A stretch of DNA of 64,000 nucleotides from Flavobacterium lutivivi. GTDB taxonomy: Bacteria > Bacteroidota > Bacteroidia > Flavobacteriales > Flavobacteriaceae. The notes under the pieces are model-generated. The model did not search any database and had not been told where the DNA came from. It was given only the letters and a program-made list of their open reading frames with translations. How positions within the stretch are numbered: the stretch's first letter is position 1; every line of letters begins with the position of its first letter. This document shows, piece by piece, positions 59,005-64,000 of this stretch. The position numbers were made by a program, and so were the translations under genes. The DNA lies in the NCBI RefSeq assembly GCF_014642275.1, contig NZ_BMIM01000001.1, positions 1-64,000 on the forward strand, written 5' to 3'.

Positions 59005-59127
59005 AATGATAAATTGAGTTTGCAAAAGTACAATATTTCAATAGAATTGAAACAATAGATTTCCAAATGAGAAATGTCATGTTTTTTTTGTAATTTCAAG
59101 AATAATTTTGTCTTAAAATTTTAGGTT

Positions 59128-60402
59128 ATGAGCAAATATGTAACAGCAGCAGAAGCTGTAAAAGTTGTAAAAAGTGGTGATAGAGTTTATCTACAAGCGG
59201 CAGCGGCAGCGCCAACAGTATTAGCCAATGCATTAACAGATAGAGCATCAGAATTGAGAGATGTAGAAATCTGTCATCTTCATGTGGAAGGCGAAGCACG
59301 CTACGCAAATCCTGAACTAGCAGCGAGTTTTCATGTAAATTCATTTTTTATTGGCGCCAATGTTCGTCACACGCTAAAAGCAGGAAATGGTTCCTACACT
59401 CCAGTTTTTTTGAGTGAGTTACCACATCTTTTTAGAAAAAATGTTTTGCAAATTGATGTAGCATTTATTCACGTTTCCCCACCAGATAGGCATGGTTATT
59501 GTTCGCTTGGTGTTTCGGTTGAAGCTACTGTAGCTGCTATCGAAAACGCAAAAATTGTCATTGCACAGGTCAATCCACAAATGCCAAGAACTTTTGGAGA
59601 TGGAATTCTTCACGTTTCAGAAATTGATTATTTGGTAGAAGTCAATATGCCAATTTTTTCACATGAAGTTGAACCCTTCACTGCTGAAGAAGAAAAAATT
59701 GGAGGCTATATTGCTTCCTTAATTGAAGATAGAAGCACACTTCAAATGGGTATTGGTTCTATTCCTAATGCGGCATTGAGTAAACTAAAAAATCATAAAG
59801 ATTTAGGATTGCACACAGAAATGTTTAGTGATGGAGTTATTGATTTAATAGAAAGTGATGTCATTAACTGTAACTATAAAGGAACTTTACGCGGAAGAGC
59901 TTTGGCTACTTTTTTAATAGGTTCTCAACGATTGTATGATTTTGTGCATGACAATCCATTTATTGAAATGAAAGAGTCTTCGATGGTGAATGATACTGCA
60001 CGAATAAGAAAAAATCCAAATATGGTAGCAATAAATTCAGCAATAGAGGTTGATTTGACTGGTCAAGTTTGTGCAGATTCTATTGGACCACAAATGTACT
60101 CTGGTGTTGGAGGACAAATGGATTTTATTCGAGGAGCATCACTTAGCCCAGGAGGAAAAGCCATAATTGCATTACCTTCAACTACTAAAAAAGGACAAAG
60201 TAGAATAGTACCTTTCCTTAAACAAGGTGCTGGAGTTGTGACTACAAGAGCACACATTCATTATGTAATAACAGAGAATGGAATAGCCGATTTATATGGC
60301 AAAACATTAAAACAACGGGCAGAAGCATTAGTGAAAATTGCGCATCCAAATCATCAAGAAAATATTGAAAGAGAGTATTATGAATTGATAGGTAGTAAAT
60401 AA
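59128..60402 (+). CDS. Acetyl-CoA hydrolase/transferase family protein
   Basis: 424 residues. CoA-transferase of the family that includes acetyl-CoA hydrolase and succinyl-CoA:acetate transferases. Motifs: GDRVYLQAAAAAPTVLANAL, SLGVSVEATVAAIE, ILHVSEIDYLVE, LQMGIGSIPNAALSKLKNHKDLGLHTEMFSDGVIDL with the probable catalytic Glu (HTEMFSDG), IGPQMYSGVGGQMDFIRGASLSPGGKAIIALPST and ITENGIADLYG. The true donor/acceptor pair is not visible. It is a single gene ahead of the RRM gene. Confidence 0.92.
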   Translation: MSKYVTAAEAVKVVKSGDRVYLQAAAAAPTVLANALTDRASELRDVEICHLHVEGEARYANPELAASFHVNSFFIGANVRHTLKAGNGSYTPVFLSELPHLFRKNVLQIDVAFIHVSPPDRHGYCSLGVSVEATVAAIENAKIVIAQVNPQMPRTFGDGILHVSEIDYLVEVNMPIFSHEVEPFTAEEEKIGGYIASLIEDRSTLQMGIGSIPNAALSKLKNHKDLGLHTEMFSDGVIDLIESDVINCNYKGTLRGRALATFLIGSQRLYDFVHDNPFIEMKESSMVNDTARIRKNPNMVAINSAIEVDLTGQVCADSIGPQMYSGVGGQMDFIRGASLSPGGKAIIALPSTTKKGQSRIVPFLKQGAGVVTTRAHIHYVITENGIADLYGKTLKQRAEALVKIAHPNHQENIEREYYELIGSK

Positions 60403-60552
60403 GCCTAATTTATGCAATTGAAGCAGAATGGTTATTAAGTTTTGTTGTAAATTTTTTATAAAAAAATAAAAAGTTTTTAGGATAATGACATTTTTATATT
60501 GCTTTTTTCAGTTAAAAAGTGTTGTTTTTGAAAATAAATCAAAATTTAACCT

Positions 60553-60580
60553 TTTGCCAACATTAAATAGACTACCTTTG
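60553..60580 (+). promoter_or_regulatory. Promoter of the RRM protein gene
   Basis: TTTTG at 60552-60556, a 16-base spacer and TACCTTTG at 60573-60580; the ATG follows at 60603. The boxes match the Bacteroidota promoter well. Confidence 0.7.
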
Positions 60581-60602
60581 TAGGGAATTAAATTTTTCAT
60601 AG

Positions 60603-60932
60603 ATGAATATTTTTGTAGGAAGTCTTCCTTTCAGTGTAGAGGAAGCAGATTTAAGAGGTTATTTTGAAGAGTATGGAGCTGTAGAATCAGTTAAGATTAT
60701 CTCTGATAAATTTACCGGAAGAAGTAAAGGATTTGGATTTGTTGAAATGACTAATGATGCTGAGGCTCAAAGAGCAATTGACGAATTGAACGGTGGAACT
60801 ATCGAAGGTAGAAAAATCGTGGTAAACAAATCTGAACCAAAACCAGAAGGAGAAAGAAGAAGTTTCGATCGTAATTCAGGTGGTAGAGGTGGTTATTCGA
60901 ACAATAGAGATAACAACAGAGGTCGTTACTAA
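60603..60932 (+). CDS. RRM RNA-binding protein with a glycine/arginine-rich tail
   Basis: 109 residues. One RNA recognition motif: RNP2 MNIFVGSLPF (1-10) and RNP1 SKGFGFVEM (about 40-48), with the aromatic residues needed for RNA contact. The C-terminal 30 residues are G-R-N-rich (RGGYSNNRDNNRGRY), like the tails of bacterial cold-shock-type RRM proteins (rbpA group of Bacteroidota and cyanobacteria). It probably acts on mRNA in cold or stress. The gene is monocistronic with its own terminator. Confidence 0.92.
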   Translation: MNIFVGSLPFSVEEADLRGYFEEYGAVESVKIISDKFTGRSKGFGFVEMTNDAEAQRAIDELNGGTIEGRKIVVNKSEPKPEGERRSFDRNSGGRGGYSNNRDNNRGRY

Positions 60933-60952
60933 TATTTTTTGGATATAAAAAT

Positions 60953-60984
60953 TAAAAACCTTCGCATTGCGAAGGTTTTTTTTA
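60953..60984 (+). terminator. Bidirectional terminator between the RRM gene and the export operon
   Basis: AAAAACCTTCGC (60954-60965), loop ATT, GCGAAGGTTTTT (60969-60980). A and T runs on both sides fit the two convergent genes. Confidence 0.88.
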
Positions 60985-62361
60985 TTGTGGATTTGCCAAT
61001 GTTTTGTACAATCCAATTATAGCATTCAAATAGCGATTTTCTAGTGCAATTTCATTAATTTGTGAACTTACCAAGGAATTCTCTCTCGAATTAATAATAA
61101 ACAAAGAGCTTTCTCCCATTTCAAACAGTCTATCTTCAGCGTTCAATAGCATTGTGAAATCTTTTACTAATTTACTGTTGTATTCTCTTTGGGTTTGCAG
61201 AGAAGTGATTTCTTGCTGCTGGGCTTCGATTTTGTTTTCCAAATTTCTTCGTTCAAATTGCAACCCGAATTCTGAATCTTTAATTTTTAAATCGGCTAGT
61301 TTTAGACTTCCACGTTCTTTTCTTAAGAATAAAGGGAAAGAAAAGTTTACGCCAACCTTATAATCTTCAAATCGATAATTATCAATGTAACTTGGTTCCG
61401 ATAGATAATTGTAACTCAAGTCTAACTTTGGTAAGAGCGCATTTGCTTTTAATTTTCTATCCACTTTCAGCATATTAATTTTTGCATCTAATGCTTGAAT
61501 TTTTGGATGATTGGCAATATCTACTGTTCCCAATTCATTTATTTGAAGCGTTTCTTTTATCGTTTTGGATAAAAGATTTTCCGGCTGTAAATTATCATTC
61601 AATTCTAATGGAATGTTGTTTTCTAACCATAAATAATTTGACAAATCCAACTTTGCTTTAGTTAATTTTAACTTCGCATCCTCTAAATTTAAACGTCTTG
61701 TTTTTACTGCAATTCCTGCCTCAACACTATCAATAGCTGGTTTATCGCCTTGTTCGATTAATTTTGAAACACCATTGTATCTTATCAAAGCATTTTCTAA
61801 ATACGTTTCATACAATTTTACTTCATCATAGCTTCTTTTCCAATTCATATAACTTACAGAAGCTTCATAAATCACTTCTATCGCTTGCAAGTTTCTTTCA
61901 GCAATATTCAAATTACGAGCAATTTTAGCCTTTCGTAAATCGGCCATGCGTTGGTTGATGAACAAACCTTGTCCAATTGGGACTGAAATTCCTAAAGATG
62001 TTAAACCTGAATTTGGTAACGTGTTTTCTGGATTTACATAAATCCCTTCAGCATTATCAAAACCTGCTTTGAGCTCAATTCCATACCAAGTTGGCACTTT
62101 GAAACTGCTATTTAAGATGGAATAATATTCTTTGTCTTTGAATTGTTTTTTGTCGAAATCCACTTCAATTTTTGGGTCAAAAGCACCACGAGCTTGCATC
62201 AAGTTGGCTTGAGCTTCATTGAGTTTTAAATCAGCCTGTTTTACCAAAGGATGGTATTTTTTTACATAACCTAAATACTCATTGAATGTTAGTTCTTTAC
62301 TATCTCTTTCTTGAGCAAATAGAGAAAATGTAAAAAACAAAAACAGTATTATCTTCTTCAT
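60982..62361 (-). CDS. TolC family outer-membrane efflux protein
   Basis: 459 residues: signal peptide (MKKIILFLFFTFSLFAQ), then two homologous coiled-coil and beta-strand halves. The first begins LTFNEYLGYVKKYHPLVKQADLKLNEAQANLMQARGAFDPKI, the second LGTVDIANHPKIQALDAKINMLKVDRKLKANALLPKLDLSYNY. The GQGLFINQRMADLRKAK segment is typical. TolC forms the outer-membrane tunnel of type I secretion and efflux. It is the last gene of a three-gene export operon, its ATG sharing one base with the HlyD stop. Confidence 0.93.
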   Translation of the reverse strand: MKKIILFLFFTFSLFAQERDSKELTFNEYLGYVKKYHPLVKQADLKLNEAQANLMQARGAFDPKIEVDFDKKQFKDKEYYSILNSSFKVPTWYGIELKAGFDNAEGIYVNPENTLPNSGLTSLGISVPIGQGLFINQRMADLRKAKIARNLNIAERNLQAIEVIYEASVSYMNWKRSYDEVKLYETYLENALIRYNGVSKLIEQGDKPAIDSVEAGIAVKTRRLNLEDAKLKLTKAKLDLSNYLWLENNIPLELNDNLQPENLLSKTIKETLQINELGTVDIANHPKIQALDAKINMLKVDRKLKANALLPKLDLSYNYLSEPSYIDNYRFEDYKVGVNFSFPLFLRKERGSLKLADLKIKDSEFGLQFERRNLENKIEAQQQEITSLQTQREYNSKLVKDFTMLLNAEDRLFEMGESSLFIINSRENSLVSSQINEIALENRYLNAIIGLYKTLANPQ

Positions 62362-63707
62362 TATTTCTTATCTTTTGTTGTTTCAGATTTTGGTTGATAA
62401 TAGTTAGGTGGAAAACCATTAAGTTTTCGCCAAATTTCAAACCAAATTGGAACATTGTCCAACAAAGCTAGCGTTTGCGCACCAGATCCAATGCTCACTT
62501 GTTTTGGCCAAGGTTCTTCGTCTTTGTCTGGAGCAATAAGCACTCTGAATTTTCCGTTGGGCGAAATAAAATTTTCAACCGCCACAATTCTTCCTCCAAA
62601 AGTGCCATAACTCATATTGGGCCAACCTGAAAATACCACTGTAGGCCAACCATCAAACCATACACGAACTTTTTCGCCTTTGTGAACTAAAGGTAAATCT
62701 GTGGGAGAAACAAAAGTTTCAACAGCAATATCATATTTAGCAGGCATAATGCTCACAATCTGTGTTCCTTCTTTGATAGTTTCACCAATTCCCGATTGAA
62801 TTGCACGATTTACATAACCATCTTGTGGCGCTTTGATGTAATACATTCCGTTGCGAATTTGATAATTTACATATTGATTTTGCAGTTTGTTGACTTGCGC
62901 TTCGGTATCATATTGACTGCTCAATGCGGTGTATTGATCGCCTCTTGCTTTTGATGCTTTTTCGGTATATTCAGCATTAATTCTGTTGATTTCTACTTGA
63001 GCATTTATCAACTCGTTTTTGCTGGCCAAAAGTTTGTTTTCTTGTGTAATGATTTTTGCTTCTACATCCTGAAGTTTCAATCTTTTTTCTTCAACATCTG
63101 TCAATGGTTTTAAACCTTCTTTGTTTAAAGTTACCGAACGATTAAATTGTGTTTGAGCAATTTTTATTTGTGTTTTTACGGCTTCTAAATCCATGCTGTC
63201 GCTCTTTACTTTTAATAAAGATTGGCGAATTTTGTTTTGTGCTTGCTGAAGTTTCAATCTTTTTTCGTTTTCAATAGCATTGATTTGAGCAGCAAGCGAT
63301 GTTACTTTTCCACCATATGATTGAACGGCTAATTTTTTTGCTTCAACTTGACTTTTAGTGTTTTGAACCAGATTTGGGTCAAAATAATCTTCTTTTATTT
63401 CCGAAATAAATAGAATGGTATCACCTTTTCTAACAAAATCGCCTTCTTGCACGTACCATTTTTCTATTCTACCAGCAATTGCTGATTGAATGGTTTGTGG
63501 TCTTTGGTCAGGTTTTAAAGTGGTTACTGAACCAGAACCTGAAATGTTTTGTGTCCAAGGAAGAAATAAAATCAACAACCCAACGATTGAGGTGTAAAGA
63601 ATTATTTTGTTCAATATCTTGTAATGCGGCCTGTTAGACAAGTTTTTCACACTACTATATCGATCGATGTTTTCTGTAATTGGATTTTTTTTAGAAATGT
63701 TTAGCAT
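62361..63707 (-). CDS. HlyD family membrane fusion protein
   Basis: 448 residues. One membrane helix at about 32-53 (ILYTSIVGLLILFLPWTQNI), then a lipoyl/barrel-sandwich start GSGSVTTLKPDQRPQTIQS-AIAGRIEKWYVQEGDFVRKGDTILF (about 55-105). Long coiled-coil hairpin at about 115-290 (EAKKLAVQS..., LKLQDVEAKIITQENKLLA). The barrel returns with YIKAPQDGYVNRAIQSGIGETIKEG. It links the inner-membrane ABC pump to TolC. It starts 5 bp after the ABC gene's stop. Confidence 0.95.
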   Translation of the reverse strand: MLNISKKNPITENIDRYSSVKNLSNRPHYKILNKIILYTSIVGLLILFLPWTQNISGSGSVTTLKPDQRPQTIQSAIAGRIEKWYVQEGDFVRKGDTILFISEIKEDYFDPNLVQNTKSQVEAKKLAVQSYGGKVTSLAAQINAIENEKRLKLQQAQNKIRQSLLKVKSDSMDLEAVKTQIKIAQTQFNRSVTLNKEGLKPLTDVEEKRLKLQDVEAKIITQENKLLASKNELINAQVEINRINAEYTEKASKARGDQYTALSSQYDTEAQVNKLQNQYVNYQIRNGMYYIKAPQDGYVNRAIQSGIGETIKEGTQIVSIMPAKYDIAVETFVSPTDLPLVHKGEKVRVWFDGWPTVVFSGWPNMSYGTFGGRIVAVENFISPNGKFRVLIAPDKDEEPWPKQVSIGSGAQTLALLDNVPIWFEIWRKLNGFPPNYYQPKSETTKDKK

Positions 63708-63712
63708 GGCAA

Positions 63713-64000
63713 TTATTCTTTAATGTCAGCAATTATTTTTCCATTTTGCATGGTTATTTTTCGATTACATTTTTGTTTCCAATAATCATTTTTTGAAGAA
63801 ACAATAACAGTCCATTTATTTTTTTCATCAGTAATAAAATCAATTATTTCTTTCATAGCTTCTTTATCCATTTTGTCTAAAGGTTCTTCATAGAAAAGAA
63901 TTTTCGGTTTATTTACTATGCTTCTCGCTAAAAGAATTTTCTGCGCATTGGATGAAGAAAGTTGTCTTCCATCTGGGAAAATTTTTGTTTCTAATCCATT
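63713..64000 (-). CDS. ABC transporter ATP-binding domain, C-terminal fragment
   Basis: The frame enters from the right edge and ends at TAA 63713-63715 (95 residues visible, none of the N-terminus). The segment is the end of an ABC ATPase domain: RQLSSSNAQKILLARSIVNKPKILFYEEPLDKMDKE, then a beta strand and tail. The signature motif, usually LSGGQ, is LSSSN and the Walker B Asp-Glu is EE (FYEEP). No switch His is obvious in VIVSSKND. In Flavobacterium such domains belong to peptidase-type or exporter ABC proteins that pair with HlyD and TolC, as here. Confidence 0.9.
   Translation of the reverse strand, partial: NGLETKIFPDGRQLSSSNAQKILLARSIVNKPKILFYEEPLDKMDKEAMKEIIDFITDEKNKWTVIVSSKNDYWKQKCNRKITMQNGKIIADIKE

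Overview
The window is a stretch of ordinary chromosome from a member of the Bacteroidota, very probably Flavobacterium or a close relative in Flavobacteriaceae. The evidence is: AT-rich DNA; Bacteroidota-type promoters (-7 box TAnnTTTG) ahead of many genes; few Shine-Dalgarno sites; type IX secretion system (T9SS) cargo with type A and type B C-terminal sorting domains; a PorP/SprF-like protein and a DUF5103 T9SS plug protein; and family-specific genes (DUF6089, DUF2797, a FolK-deoxynucleoside kinase fusion, an S46 dipeptidyl peptidase, a GH3-like protein). I see no prophage, insertion sequence, CRISPR array, rRNA operon, defence island or replication origin.

Layout. 1-1.2 kb: tail of a T9SS type B cargo protein and its SprF-like partner. 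1.2-10 kb: gamma-carbonic anhydrase, then a long minus-strand envelope cluster (CBS protein, NAD kinase, DUF6089, uppS, bamA, two Skp/OmpH-like chaperones, murI). 10-15.5 kb, plus strand: pdxJ, a hydrolase, a small membrane protein, then the protein quality-control run tig-clpP-clpX. 15.5-29 kb: TonB-dependent receptor, a 41-residue lipoprotein, GH3-like enzyme, DUF2797, AsmA-like protein, two large T9SS cargo proteins (LRR and C-type lectin) flanking the folK-dNK fusion, and a TrmH-family methyltransferase. 29.5-36 kb: DUF1573 protein, mutS, tRNA-Gly and tRNA-Leu, an Ala-rich lipoprotein, an acidic-residue-specific dipeptidyl peptidase (DPP11 type) and a GNAT. 36-44 kb: waaA/kdtA, a sugar aminotransferase-galE cluster, a DMT transporter, a secreted M23 peptidase and fabD. 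44-50 kb: a small redox/stress cluster (flavin reductase, YjdI, YjdJ, pirin, Crp/Fnr regulator, DUF6370), a PLP aminotransferase, a fatty acid desaturase and rsmG. 50-64 kb: T9SS cargo, pruA, apaG, T9SS plug protein, M16 protease, methyltransferase-map, acyl-CoA hydrolase/transferase, an RRM RNA-binding protein, and a TolC-HlyD-ABC export operon cut by the right edge.

How the genes fit together. The dominant theme is envelope building: lipid carrier (uppS), peptidoglycan precursor (murI), outer-membrane protein insertion (bamA, Skp-like chaperones), LPS core (waaA), lipids (fabD, desaturase) and T9SS export. A second theme is protein turnover (tig, clpP, clpX, DPP11, M16, map). Most of the window is conserved housekeeping DNA. 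The observations most worth checking are: two intergenic-type repeats apparently carried in frame inside waaA; related inverted-repeat elements between genes at 20.4 and 36.2 kb; a 13-bp inverted repeat spanning the tig promoter; a perfect 18-bp palindrome at the fabD start; a degenerate ATPase domain in the ABC exporter; and the unannotated 41-residue lipoprotein. I did not find a convincing undescribed multi-gene system.
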